In this document: positions 28,087-36,379 of the stretch, piece by piece
Position numbering within the stretch: position 1 is the stretch's first letter
Layout of the letters: the number at the start of each line of letters is the position of its first letter
NCBI GenBank assembly: GCA_020635905.1
Contig: JACJYV010000004.1
Location: forward strand, 186,001 to 250,000
Origin: Bacteroidia bacterium
GTDB lineage: Bacteria; Bacteroidota; Bacteroidia; J057; JADKCL01
Direction of reading: 5' to 3'
DNA length: 64,000 nucleotides
Notes under the pieces: model-generated
Seen by the model: the letters and a program-made list of their open reading frames with translations, nothing else
Told to the model about the DNA's origin: nothing
Database searches by the model: none
Made by a program: the position numbers and the translations under genes

Positions 28087-28089
28087 CCC

Positions 28090-28097
28090 CAAATATA
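28090..28097 (-). promoter_or_regulatory. -7 box of the thioredoxin-like gene
   Basis: TATATTTG on the minus strand matches TAnnTTTG and ends 3 bases before the ATG, predicting a leaderless or nearly leaderless transcript. No TTG at -33. Confidence 0.5.
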
Positions 28098-28136
28098 AAG
28101 TCCCATCCAGGAAAAGCGAAACCCAAACCATTGGAC

Positions 28137-28450
28137 CCCAAAGAATTTCCAGAATCTTGTCCCCTCTTTGCCGCCCCGGTAGAGAGGGGAAAGCGCAAAG
28201 CGCAGGGGTGAGTTTCCCCGCGGGCCAAAGGCCCGCCCAATAGCCCCAGCGGGGCGAAACCTCAGTAGCCCGGGGCGTAAGCCCCGGGAATGATCACCCC
28301 CGCAGACCAGAGCCCCAGCGGGGCGCCACCTTCAAATCCCAAAGAATTCCCAAAATCAAGGCCCCTCTTTGCCGCCCCCGGTAGAGAGGGGAAAGCGCAA
28401 AGCGCAGGGGTGAGTTTCCCCCGCGGGCCAAAGGCCCGCCAAATAGCCCC
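28137..28450. repeat. Two-copy ~113-bp direct repeat rich in palindromes
   Basis: Copy 1 spans about 28137-28248 and copy 2 about 28337-28450. Shared parts: CCCAAAGAATT, CCCCTCTTTGCCGCC, GGTAGAGAGGGGAAAGCGC, AAAGCGCAGGGGTGAGTTTC and GCGGGCCAAAGGCCCGCC. Each copy folds (CCCCTCT...AGAGGGG and CGGGCCAAAGGCCCG). The stretch between holds further hairpins. Confidence 0.85.
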
Positions 28451-28557
28451 ACAGGGGGCTTCAGCCCCCTGAATTCAATGCGAAGCATTCATCCCAACCA
28501 ACCAAGCCGGGTTCACCCGGGCTATCGTTCAATAAGGGAGGGTTTTAACCCTCCCCT
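28241..28557. repeat. Cluster of short GC-rich palindromes
   Basis: Successive hairpins: AGCCCCAGCGGGGCG (twice, near 28242 and 28311), TAGCCCGGGGCGTAAGCCCC (28266), GGGGGCTTCAGCCCCC (near 28453), GCCGGGTTCACCCGGGC (near 28507) and GGGAGGGTTTTAACCCTCCC (near 28536). They resemble intergenic REP-type elements and contain no gene. Confidence 0.75.
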
Positions 28558-28609
28558 CACTGAAAACCGTAAGCCTCAAACTGCAAACCGTTAAAACTGA
28601 AAAATTCAT

Positions 28610-28617
28610 TACTTTTG
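28610..28617 (+). promoter_or_regulatory. -7 box before the lipoprotein/SCO/cytochrome operon
   Basis: TACTTTTG matches TAnnTTTG and ends 4 bases before the ATG at 28622; leaderless start expected. No clear -33 TTG. Confidence 0.55.
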
Positions 28618-28621
28618 CTCC

Positions 28622-29035
28622 ATGAAAAAATTCCTCCTTTCCATCGCCATCCTTATCGGCCTGTGGGGCTGCCATCCCTACCAAAAGGAAATCGAAACCC
28701 GCCACGCCGAAGTCATGCAGATCCACGACCAGGCCATGGCCAAAATGGATGAAATATACGCCGTCATGGACCAGCTGAAAGCCCTTGACCAGGACACCTC
28801 CCTGACCGAAAGTGAATACCACCAGAAAATCGATGCCTCCATCATCCAGCTCCAGGCAGCCGACGATGCCATGATGGACTGGATGCACGACTACAAAGCT
28901 CCCACGGGTGACGAAGATCCACAGGAAAGCATCAGTTATCTGGCCCTGCAAAAGGCCGAAATAAAAATGGTAAACAAAACCATCGACGAGGCCCTCCAGA
29001 TGGGCAAGGAAGTGCTGAATAATGGCCCCAGATAG
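28622..29035 (+). CDS. Small helical lipoprotein upstream of SCO
   Basis: 137 residues. Signal peptide with lipobox LIGLWGC (Cys17), so a lipoprotein. The mature part is almost entirely amphipathic helix (RHAEVMQIHDQAMAKMDEIY, LQAADDAMMDWMHDYKAP, NKTIDEALQMGKEVLNN) and probably forms a coiled coil. Similar proteins often accompany SCO genes in Bacteroidota, where they carry uninformative names. It is the first gene of an operon with the SCO gene (6 bases apart) and cytochrome c. That context suggests a role in cytochrome oxidase or copper handling; there is no Cys/His/Met metal motif besides the lipidated Cys. Confidence 0.8.
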   Translation: MKKFLLSIAILIGLWGCHPYQKEIETRHAEVMQIHDQAMAKMDEIYAVMDQLKALDQDTSLTESEYHQKIDASIIQLQAADDAMMDWMHDYKAPTGDEDPQESISYLALQKAEIKMVNKTIDEALQMGKEVLNNGPR

Positions 29036-29041
29036 CAGATA

Positions 29042-29644
29042 ATGAAGCAAAGAATAACCACAGGAATCGTCGCCCTGCTCATCCTGGGAGTGGCCTTAAC
29101 CGCCTGCAAAAGTGAAGAAAAGAAAGCAGATCAGGCAGAATTGCTGGTGTACAACCAGGATCCTTTGCCTGATTTCAAATTCATGAACCAGGACAGCCAG
29201 TGGGTGACCCAGCAGGAAGTCATGGGTAAAATCCATGTCATGGACTTCTTCTTCACCTCCTGTCCCACCATCTGCCCGGTGATGAAGGCCAACATGCTCA
29301 CCATCTACGAGAAATATGCCACCGACGACCGCGTCATCCTCGTATCTCATTCCATCGATACCCGCCACGATTCAGTCCCTGTGCTCAAAGCCTACGCCGA
29401 ACGCATGGGCGTAACTGCTCCCCGCTGGAACTTTGTCACCGGCGACAAAGACAAAATCATGGGCATGGCCAAATCCTACATGGTCACAGCCATGGAAGAT
29501 TCCACCGAGGCAGGCGGCTACGCACATTCCGGGGCCATGATCCTTTTCGACCGCGACCACAACATCCGCGGATTCTTTGATGGCACTTCCGAAGAGGAAA
29601 CGAAGGAACTTTCCGTTGCAATGGATAGATTGCTGAATGAATAA
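29042..29644 (+). CDS. SCO1/SenC family copper chaperone lipoprotein
   Basis: 200 residues. Lipobox ALTAC at Cys21. Thioredoxin fold with the copper-binding CxxxC in TSCPTICP (about residues 78-82) and the third ligand His in GYAHSGAMILFD (about 161). The DTRHDSVPVLKAYAERMG segment is typical of the family. SCO proteins deliver copper to, or reduce the thiols of, the CuA site of cytochrome c oxidase at the outer face of the membrane. It is operonic with a helical lipoprotein before and a cytochrome c after, whose start overlaps its end by 8 bases, indicating translational coupling. Confidence 0.95.
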   Translation: MKQRITTGIVALLILGVALTACKSEEKKADQAELLVYNQDPLPDFKFMNQDSQWVTQQEVMGKIHVMDFFFTSCPTICPVMKANMLTIYEKYATDDRVILVSHSIDTRHDSVPVLKAYAERMGVTAPRWNFVTGDKDKIMGMAKSYMVTAMEDSTEAGGYAHSGAMILFDRDHNIRGFFDGTSEEETKELSVAMDRLLNE

Positions 29645-30086
29645 AGCCACCAAAAACCGTCTTTTGCGCCTCCTGCTGGTGGTTTCCATCCCCGTGTCGG
29701 GGTTGTTGTTTATCCTGATTTACCCCTACTTCACTGGTGAGAAAATGACTGACCGCAAGCGCTATGAAACCTACTGCGGCAATTGTCATGGCAAAGAAGG
29801 ACAGGGCTTCAGGGACCTTTATCCACCCCTCGCAGGCTCAGATTACCTTTCCAAACACGAAACGGAATTGCCCTGCCTTATCCGCCACGGCCTCAGCGGA
29901 ACTATAACCGTCAACGGCAAAACCTTCGACCAGCCCATGCCCGAACTTCCCTTCCTCAATCCTTCCCAGATAGCAGACATCCTCAATTTTGTAAATCATT
30001 CCTGGGGCAATCACGGACGCGACTGGGGCGAAAAGGACGTAAACATTGTTTTGGGTAAATGTCCCGGACAGGCCCGTAGGATGTAA
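29637..30086 (+). CDS. Membrane-anchored c-type cytochrome
   Basis: 149 residues. An uncleaved N-terminal helix (LLRLLLVVSIPVSGLLFILI, about 8-28) anchors the protein. The haem site is CGNCH (about 47-51), followed by GKEGQGFRDLYPPLAGSDYL. The axial Met is probably that of QPMPELPFLNPSQ (near 100), and IADILNFVNHSWG is the typical C-terminal helix. It starts inside the SCO gene (ATGAATAA overlap), so it belongs to the same respiratory operon and probably carries electrons in the periplasm. The downstream gene is convergent and no clear terminator is seen. Confidence 0.92.
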   Translation: MNKATKNRLLRLLLVVSIPVSGLLFILIYPYFTGEKMTDRKRYETYCGNCHGKEGQGFRDLYPPLAGSDYLSKHETELPCLIRHGLSGTITVNGKTFDQPMPELPFLNPSQIADILNFVNHSWGNHGRDWGEKDVNIVLGKCPGQARRM

Positions 30087-30098
30087 GCCGCTCTGACC

Positions 30099-31064
30099 TT
30101 AAAGTTTTCGGTCAAATCCCTTCATAGAAACCCTGAACACATTTCCCATCCCGTTAAACGGACCATTCAACTGATCCTCCAACTCCTTCAGACTTCCCAA
30201 TTTCTTCTGCTTTCCCTGGGTACGGTTGCTCGTGAAATAGAAAATACGGTTTTCCAGATCAGCAAAAGGACAATAATCCAGCGCATCTGAATTGATGCCT
30301 TCGCCCAGATGGCGGGCAGGCAGCCAGTTCCCGTTTTCATCCTTCTCACTGATGTACAAATCTCCACCCCCCAGATCATCATCCCTGCCGTAGGAACTGA
30401 AAATAATCTGGTTTTCCGTCGGGGAAACCCAGGCATTGAACTCATAAGTAGGAGAATTGACGTTGGAATCGAGGGGTACAGGAGGCAGATAAACCCCGTT
30501 TTCGAATTTGCTGAGATGAATATCCTCACTTGCACCGTACTGGGCCGTAAAATACAGATTCCCGTTTGCCGCTACCGCCGGATAAAACTCATGGGCCGCC
30601 GTGTTGATATTTTCCCCCACCGAAACAGGTTCCTCCCAGCCGCCTTCCTTGCGTGAAACCATCCAGATATTATAATCCGGCCGTGCCTTCACCGTATCCA
30701 ATGGGCGGTTGGAAGCAAAGAATAATTTACTGTTATCGGGCGCAAAGAAAGGTTCAATGTCCTGAAATTCACCAGAAAATGGCATAATCTCTGGCTTTGA
30801 CCAGCCCTGATCTCCCCGTTGCAAACCAACCAGTACTCTCAGGGTGTTATTATGATTATTCAGGGTGAAAACAATTTCCTTCCCATCGGGTGAAATAGCC
30901 ATATCCCGTTCATTCAGGGAAGTGGACACCACCCCCGGAGCGAAAAGCTCCACACTATCCGGAGCAAGGCTCAGGTCAATCTGCACGGGAGAAGAATCAG
31001 AAGCAGGCTGATTCCCGCAGGCACACAGGATCAGCGCCGTAAAGAAGAAGGTGAATCGTTTCAT
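30099..31064 (-). CDS. PD40/TolB-like propeller lipoprotein
   Basis: 321 residues. Lipobox ALILCACG (Cys16). The remainder is a WD40-like (PD40) beta propeller: MAISPDGKEIVFTLN, FFAPDNSKLFFASNRPLD, YPAVAANGNLYFTAQYG, VSPTENQIIFSSYGRDD, FADLENRIFYFTSNRTQG. Such proteins are scaffolds or binding proteins at the periplasmic face of the outer membrane; no enzyme site is seen. It is a single gene, convergent with the cytochrome. A near -7 box (TATATTG, 31069-31075) ends 4 bases before the ATG. Confidence 0.88.
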   Translation of the reverse strand: MKRFTFFFTALILCACGNQPASDSSPVQIDLSLAPDSVELFAPGVVSTSLNERDMAISPDGKEIVFTLNNHNNTLRVLVGLQRGDQGWSKPEIMPFSGEFQDIEPFFAPDNSKLFFASNRPLDTVKARPDYNIWMVSRKEGGWEEPVSVGENINTAAHEFYPAVAANGNLYFTAQYGASEDIHLSKFENGVYLPPVPLDSNVNSPTYEFNAWVSPTENQIIFSSYGRDDDLGGGDLYISEKDENGNWLPARHLGEGINSDALDYCPFADLENRIFYFTSNRTQGKQKKLGSLKELEDQLNGPFNGMGNVFRVSMKGFDRKL

Positions 31065-31440
31065 CCTGCAATATACTCCCCAAAACCCAAATCCCCCTTA
31101 CAAGAAAGTGCTGAATTAATAATCATCCCTCCGGGGAAAAACTTGCCTCACTTGCCGTGGATACAATCCGTGCCAATTTGCCTTTCCTTTTAGTACACCC
31201 AGGGCATGCCTTGGCTTAAAACCCGGCAAACAGGGCCTTCATGCTTTGCCTCAAAACTTTACCTTCCGGGTGGGCATGGCTTGCATCTCAACAATATTTT
31301 CCAAAAAATCCTTTTCTTTCCTTCCTGAAACGTACATAAAATCTTAAATTTAAAATCCACCCCCTGAAGCCGTTCTTTCCTGCATAAAATCCGGGAGGTG
31401 GAACCGAATCGTACCCAGGATTACCCAAAAAGATACCATC
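31065..31440. other. Intergenic region, no gene seen
   Basis: 376 bases between divergent genes. It contains loosely repeated words (GGGCATGCCTTGGC near 31201, GGGCATGGCTTGC near 31273, CTTCATGCTTTGCC near 31237), but no open frame or clear promoter. Confidence 0.5.
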
Positions 31441-33927
31441 ATGACAAAAGTATCACAGGAAAAAGAGAGGAATACCAACGGATCGGAAAATGAAGGAAAA
31501 GAATCGGGCATGAGCATGGCTCCCCCCGCCTTCAATCTGACCACCGATCCCGTCCAGGCCAAAATGGGCAACCAGCCCGTCCAGCGTCAGGAAGCTGGCG
31601 AAGAAGGAGAAGAAAAGAGTTGGTGGGAAACCATCACTGACGGATTGAGCGGTTTCGTGTCCAGTGTGGAAGAAACTGTATCCTCATGGTTTGGTTGGGG
31701 AGAAGGAGAAAATCAGGAGGGAGGACAAAACCAGGAACAAAATCCACAGGCGCCCACCAACCAGGGACCCAATCCCACTCCCGCACCTTCACCCACTCCC
31801 GATCCCTCCACCCAGACTCCCGCCACCACCACCACCGTGGACGTCACCGGCACCGTCGGAGACGGTGGCACCAATGCTCCCGCCGACGTTCGAGCCGTGC
31901 AGGACCGCCTCCACGAACTCGGCTACCTCAGCGATGCCGCTTATACAGCCGAGCAGGTAGATGCCTCCGCCAGCGGACGCATCGCCGAAACCGCCATGGT
32001 TCAGACCCTGGTGGCCATTGGCAACTTCACCCAGGCCGCCTTTGGCGGCCCCGTCCTCCTCATCGAACCCGGACAAGCCTCTGAATCTTTCCTTAACGGC
32101 AACCTGGATCACGGACTCGGCAACGTGACCGTGGGAGGCAATGTGGGCAGGGGCGGCGCCAATAATGCCGCCGACGTGCGTGCCGTGCAGGCCCGCCTTC
32201 ACACCCTCGGCTACCTCAGCGACAGCGACTACCAGGCCGAGCAGGTGGCTGCCGATGCCCAGGGACAAATCGCAGAAGCCAACCTCGCCCAGACCATTGC
32301 CGCCATCAATGCCTTCAACGTGGCCGTGGTGGGTAGCAGCCTCTACATCATCCGTCCCGACGGACTGGAGCAGACCATGCTCAACAATCCTCCCCAGTTC
32401 AGCGTCAGCATATTCTCCCTCACTGATTCTGTGGGCACTGGAGGCGCCAACCAGCCCGCCGACGTCACCGCCATCCAGACCCGGCTCAACGCCCTGGGCT
32501 TCCTTTCAGACGCCAATCGCCAGGCCGAAGCGCCCGATCCCACCAACCAGAATCCCATCCCCGCTGGCAGCCTCACCGAAACCATCGCTGCCATCAATCA
32601 GTTCCAGCATTCCATGAATCTCGCCCAGAGCGGACTGGTGGGAGTAGGGGACGAAAGCCATCGCCAGATGATGAATCCATCTCTGCCTGAAAAAGGAAAT
32701 GTGGACATCCAGCGATCCGTGGGTCGTGGGGGAGGAGTCAACCAGCCTGCCGACGTACGCATCGTACAGGACCGTCTCCACGCCATTGGCTTCCTTTCCA
32801 CCGGAGATTACCTATCCGAAAGAGTCGATCCTGCCGGCACCACCAACATCACCTGGACCAACGTACCCCGCACCTCTGCCGCCCTGGATTCCTTCCAGGA
32901 AATCGTGATTGGTGCCACCGACGGAAGGATTGATCCCGGAGGGAAAACAGAACGCATCCTCAACGATCCGACTTACGAAACCCTCACCACCTTCAACCGC
33001 AACGCCACCAATCCCGACGCTGCCGCGGGCTTCAGCAACAACAACGCGGCCCTCACCCGCATCATTACTGCCATTGAGGCTGGTGAAGGGGGCCACAGCC
33101 CGGGAGAGATTCCTGCCAACCTCACCAACGGCGCAGGCGTGGCTGCCTCCTTTGGCTCGGCTCAGATGATCGGACGCACCGCCGTGGGAACCCTGCAAAA
33201 CAATCCCGACGTGGCCTCACACTACGGGCTCAGCGCTGCCACCCTCACCGACATGGTGACCCGCGCCGCCAATACCAATACCCACTACGACGCGATTTAC
33301 AATAACGTACCCGCAGCTGGCACCGACCTCGCCACCCTGAATGCCCGCATCCAGGCCTACACCACTGCCAACGGGCAGCGCTTCATGACCGAGACCGGCC
33401 TTTACCCGGACGATATCCGCCGCATGTACCACACAGGCAACATGCGCCGCATCATCACCGCCGTCAACGTACCCCGGGGCAACGATTCAAGCGTAACCAG
33501 CGCAGTCAATGTCAACCAGGAAGTTACCAACCTGTATGCCAATGCGAATTTTGTGGCTTCCGTCAATGCCATTGGGGTGAATCGCAGTTCAGTCACCACC
33601 TATTTCCGCAAGACCCGCACCATGGGTGAGAACCGGGCTGCCTTCCAGACCAAGGCCATTTTCAACCATCCCGAAGGGCAAAAAGTGCGCAATGCTATGT
33701 CCGACGGAAACGGCCAGAGCATCGGTCGCACCCTGATCCGTGACAACTTCAACGAAACCCAGGGCGTGGTACCACAAAACCAGAACAACCGTGATCGGGT
33801 GGTGGCTGCCGTTACCGCGCTCATGCACAACTCTGGCGGAAGTGCGCAAAGCAGGTACAACAACCTCAACGCCACCCTCACTGATTCCTACACCGTAGGG
33901 TTCCTTGCCAGATGGGACGCGCTCTGA
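31441..33927 (+). CDS. Peptidoglycan-binding repeat / lysozyme-like protein with eCIS-type leader
   Basis: 828 residues with no signal peptide. The start is hydrophilic and contains PPAFNLTTDPVQAKMGNQPV and VQRQE at about 27-50. I associate this leader style with proteins encoded near extracellular contractile injection systems of Bacteroidota (memory, not a search). A Pro/Thr-rich linker spans about 95-130. Four PG_binding_1-like repeats begin near 133, 233, 328 and 423 (V-G-x-G-G-x-N-x-P-A-D-V-x-x-[VI]-Q-x-R-L-x-x-[LI]-G-[FY]-L-S). The C-terminal domain (about 530-700) has ITAIEAGEGGHSPGEIP and AASFGSAQMIG, resembling the Glu and G-S-x-Q region of lysozyme/transglycosylase folds. It could be a cell-wall-degrading effector; catalysis is unproven. 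The next gene overlaps its last 16 bases. Confidence 0.85.
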   Translation: MTKVSQEKERNTNGSENEGKESGMSMAPPAFNLTTDPVQAKMGNQPVQRQEAGEEGEEKSWWETITDGLSGFVSSVEETVSSWFGWGEGENQEGGQNQEQNPQAPTNQGPNPTPAPSPTPDPSTQTPATTTTVDVTGTVGDGGTNAPADVRAVQDRLHELGYLSDAAYTAEQVDASASGRIAETAMVQTLVAIGNFTQAAFGGPVLLIEPGQASESFLNGNLDHGLGNVTVGGNVGRGGANNAADVRAVQARLHTLGYLSDSDYQAEQVAADAQGQIAEANLAQTIAAINAFNVAVVGSSLYIIRPDGLEQTMLNNPPQFSVSIFSLTDSVGTGGANQPADVTAIQTRLNALGFLSDANRQAEAPDPTNQNPIPAGSLTETIAAINQFQHSMNLAQSGLVGVGDESHRQMMNPSLPEKGNVDIQRSVGRGGGVNQPADVRIVQDRLHAIGFLSTGDYLSERVDPAGTTNITWTNVPRTSAALDSFQEIVIGATDGRIDPGGKTERILNDPTYETLTTFNRNATNPDAAAGFSNNNAALTRIITAIEAGEGGHSPGEIPANLTNGAGVAASFGSAQMIGRTAVGTLQNNPDVASHYGLSAATLTDMVTRAANTNTHYDAIYNNVPAAGTDLATLNARIQAYTTANGQRFMTETGLYPDDIRRMYHTGNMRRIITAVNVPRGNDSSVTSAVNVNQEVTNLYANANFVASVNAIGVNRSSVTTYFRKTRTMGENRAAFQTKAIFNHPEGQKVRNAMSDGNGQSIGRTLIRDNFNETQGVVPQNQNNRDRVVAAVTALMHNSGGSAQSRYNNLNATLTDSYTVGFLARWDAL

Positions 33928-34724
33928 GCATAAAACAAATTGGGATTTGGGGAGTGATGATCATCCTGCTGACGGGTGCTCATTGCTCCCCCAAAGCCCA
34001 AACCAAGAGTTCAGAACAGCAAATTGAATTATCAGGAGCTTCCACAGAAGAGATTCGTGAAGCTCTGCGCCGCAATCCCGGGGTCAGGAGATTCAGTTGC
34101 ACGGAGTGCAATCTGACTGAATTTCCTCCCGAACTACTCACCTGCAAAGACCTGGAATCCATCAGTTTGTATGGAAATAATCTCCAGGATTTGCCCGCGG
34201 GCATCAAGGCCCTGCCCCGCCTCACCGAACTGGATTTTAGCAATAATCCCGGCTTTGGATTTCCTCAGATATTGACTGAAATGAAGGGCCTCAAACGCCT
34301 TTCCCTCTCCAATTGCCGTCTGGGTGGAATCCCTTCCAATCTTTCGGGCCTGGAAAATCTGCTTAAGCTGGACCTTTCCATGAATAACCTCAATAATGGA
34401 TGGGAGGGACTTGCCACCCTTCCTCATCTCAGTGAGTTGGTGCTTGGGTATAATAACCTCGAAAATATTCCCCCGGCCGTTTGCAAAATCACCTCCCTCA
34501 CCCACCTCGATCTGGGCAGCAATAACCTGTTCGAAATTCCAGCATGCATTTTCGACCTGCCTCTGACCCAGCTTTATTTGCAGGAAAACAGATTAAGTGA
34601 AATTCCCCCTGCTATCCAAAAGCTGGCCGGCAAACTCAAAAGCCTGTCTGTTTATGAAAATGCCCTCCCTGATGACGCCACTGATCAGCTTAAGGAATTG
34701 CTGCCCGGGGTGGAGGTGTATTGA
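33912..34724 (+). CDS. Leucine-rich-repeat exported protein, possible immunity partner
   Basis: 270 residues. Hydrophobic N-terminus (IGIWGVMIILLTGAHC) with a possible but non-canonical lipobox (His at -1 of Cys25) or signal peptidase site after KAQ. From about 50 to 262 there are some eight LRRs of the bacterial type (L-x-x-[IL]-x-[LV]-x-x-N-x-L-x-x-[IL]-P, for example ISLYGNNLQDLPAGIKALP and HLDLGSNNLFEIPACIF). LRR solenoids bind proteins. It starts 16 bases before the end of the lysozyme-like gene, so expression is coupled. An exported binder coupled to a possible wall-degrading toxin fits an immunity protein; a simple envelope protein is the alternative. Confidence 0.85.
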   Translation: MGRALSIKQIGIWGVMIILLTGAHCSPKAQTKSSEQQIELSGASTEEIREALRRNPGVRRFSCTECNLTEFPPELLTCKDLESISLYGNNLQDLPAGIKALPRLTELDFSNNPGFGFPQILTEMKGLKRLSLSNCRLGGIPSNLSGLENLLKLDLSMNNLNNGWEGLATLPHLSELVLGYNNLENIPPAVCKITSLTHLDLGSNNLFEIPACIFDLPLTQLYLQENRLSEIPPAIQKLAGKLKSLSVYENALPDDATDQLKELLPGVEVY

Positions 34725-34768
34725 GGGGGACAATTTGGGTGTGGCATCCTTAATTCCCCATCTGGAAA

Positions 34769-36091
34769 TCATTTCAACCCAAAACCACTTCGCAGAAAAT
34801 ACCCCGTTTCTGATATTCCCCGCCCGGCAAAAAAGACGCACATACCCAACCAAAGGCCATGCAGGCCATGATCCAGGCCATAAAAGTACATTACCGCCGC
34901 AAAGGCCAGCACCGCGATCACCATGGTGTCGCGCAAGGCACGGGAAGCAGTCAACCCGATAAAAACCCCGTCCCAGATGTAGCAGGGCGTACCAATCAGG
35001 GGCACAGCCACCATCCAGATCAGATAAGGGCGGGCCGCTTCCATCACGGCAGGGTCATTGGTAAATAATCCCAGCAGCGCATTTCCCCCAAATCCATACA
35101 CCAGACTGTAGCCCAGGGCCATGCCCATGCCCCACAGAAAAGACAGCCGCAGGACTTTCCGTGCCGTTTTCTCATCCCGCGCCCCAATATAGCGCCCGAT
35201 CAGGCTCTCGGCCGCAAAGGCAAAGCCATCCACCCCAAACGACATCCAGTTGAGGAATTGCATCAGGACTGTATTCACGGCCAGAGCCATTTCTCCTTCG
35301 GCAGAGGACTGGCTGTACACAAAGGCAAAAACGCTGGAAAGCAGGAAGGTACGGATAAAAAGATCACGGTTAAGTCGCAGGAAATGGGTGAATTCGCTTA
35401 GCTTTTTCAAGGTTTTCAACCTGATTTCCCTGGAAAGTGATCTGTATCTGGAAGTGCCAAAAAACAAGCCCAAAGCCAGCAATAGGCCCGCATACTGGGA
35501 AATCACCGTGGCCCAGGCCACCCCGTCCACATGCATTTCCAGCCCATAGACAAAGAAAAAATTACCTCCAATATTGATCAGAGAAATGAAAATGGTGAGT
35601 AACAAGGGATAAATGGCATTTTGCATGCCCAAAAACCAGCCTGTGATAGCCGTAATGGCCAATCCCGCGGGCAGGCCCAGAATGCGGATATAAAAGTAGG
35701 TGTTGACCAATTGGGCTTGCTCGGGGCGTACCTGCATCAGTTCAAAACCAAATTTCCCCAACGGTCCCTGCAAAGCCAGCAACCAAGCAGAAATAAAGAG
35801 GCTCAAACCCACCGCCCGCAGCAGGGTATGGATCATGCGGGAGCGGTCTTCGGCCCCAAAAGCCTGGGCTGTGAGGCCCGCGGTACCCGAGCGCAGAAAG
35901 GAGAAATTCCAATATAGAAAATTGAAAACCATGCCCGCCAGCCCCACCGCGCCCAGGTGCGCTTCAGAAATTCTCCCCATCAGGGCCACATCCGCCGTAC
36001 TGAGCAAGGGAACGGTAATATTGGTCAGGATGTTGGGGGCGGCCAGAGCCAGCAGTTGTTTATTGAGACGGGAAAAAGCAGGAATTTGCAT
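34769..36091 (-). CDS. MATE family efflux transporter (DinF-like)
   Basis: 440 residues from ATG at 36091; an upstream in-frame start at 36151 would read through the preceding gene in another frame. About 12 membrane helices in two similar halves: LNKQLLALAAPNILTNITVP, VDGVAWATVISQYAGLLLAL, MSFGVDGFAFAAESLIGRYI. The latter is typical of the DinF/NorM group. It exports drugs or other cationic compounds in exchange for Na+ or H+; substrate unknown. The ATG overlaps the stop of the zinc-ribbon gene (TGATG), so the two are translationally coupled, and with the PaaE-like gene they form a three-gene operon. Confidence 0.93.
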   Translation of the reverse strand: MQIPAFSRLNKQLLALAAPNILTNITVPLLSTADVALMGRISEAHLGAVGLAGMVFNFLYWNFSFLRSGTAGLTAQAFGAEDRSRMIHTLLRAVGLSLFISAWLLALQGPLGKFGFELMQVRPEQAQLVNTYFYIRILGLPAGLAITAITGWFLGMQNAIYPLLLTIFISLINIGGNFFFVYGLEMHVDGVAWATVISQYAGLLLALGLFFGTSRYRSLSREIRLKTLKKLSEFTHFLRLNRDLFIRTFLLSSVFAFVYSQSSAEGEMALAVNTVLMQFLNWMSFGVDGFAFAAESLIGRYIGARDEKTARKVLRLSFLWGMGMALGYSLVYGFGGNALLGLFTNDPAVMEAARPYLIWMVAVPLIGTPCYIWDGVFIGLTASRALRDTMVIAVLAFAAVMYFYGLDHGLHGLWLGMCVFFAGRGISETGYFLRSGFGLK

Positions 36092-36375
36092 CAGAATGTC
36101 TCCAAAACCTGAATTACCACCCCTGCAAAACGATGTTCTTCTGCCAGACATTCGAAGTCTTTGATCCAGCAGTCAAACCCGGGGTAGGCTTCATGGGTAT
36201 CCTGATACCTTCCCTGAATGCCACCTGAGAGCTCTTCATTGAGAAACCCGACTTTACGGCCTGAAAAATCAGTGGCTTCTGAACTGCAAGGGGAACAAAC
36301 TGCCCGTGGATATCTTTCCCAAAAGGGAATTTCAACCCCGCAAACAGGACAGAATTGTTTTTCAGAATCCTGCAA
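36091..36375 (-). CDS. Small zinc-ribbon-like protein
   Basis: 94 residues starting at a TTG (36375), since no ATG exists before the conserved part. Four Cys in FCPVCG and AVCSPC form a probable zinc site. Then DFSGRKVGFLNEELSGG, CWIKDFECLAEEHRFAGVVIQ. I have seen this pattern (GR-x-V-x-F-x-N ... C-x-A-[DE]-E-x-[RH]-F-x-G-[IV]-V-I-Q) as an uncharacterised Bacteroidota family; function unknown. It lies 4 bases after the reductase stop and shares one base with the MATE start. Confidence 0.75.
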   Translation of the reverse strand: MQDSEKQFCPVCGVEIPFWERYPRAVCSPCSSEATDFSGRKVGFLNEELSGGIQGRYQDTHEAYPGFDCWIKDFECLAEEHRFAGVVIQVLETF

Positions 36376-36379
36376 AGGC

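Noticed and set aside
31441..33927. A classical secreted lytic transglycosylase
   Set aside because: There is no Sec signal peptide or lipobox, and the catalytic motifs are only suggestive, so a housekeeping periplasmic enzyme is less likely than a specially exported one.
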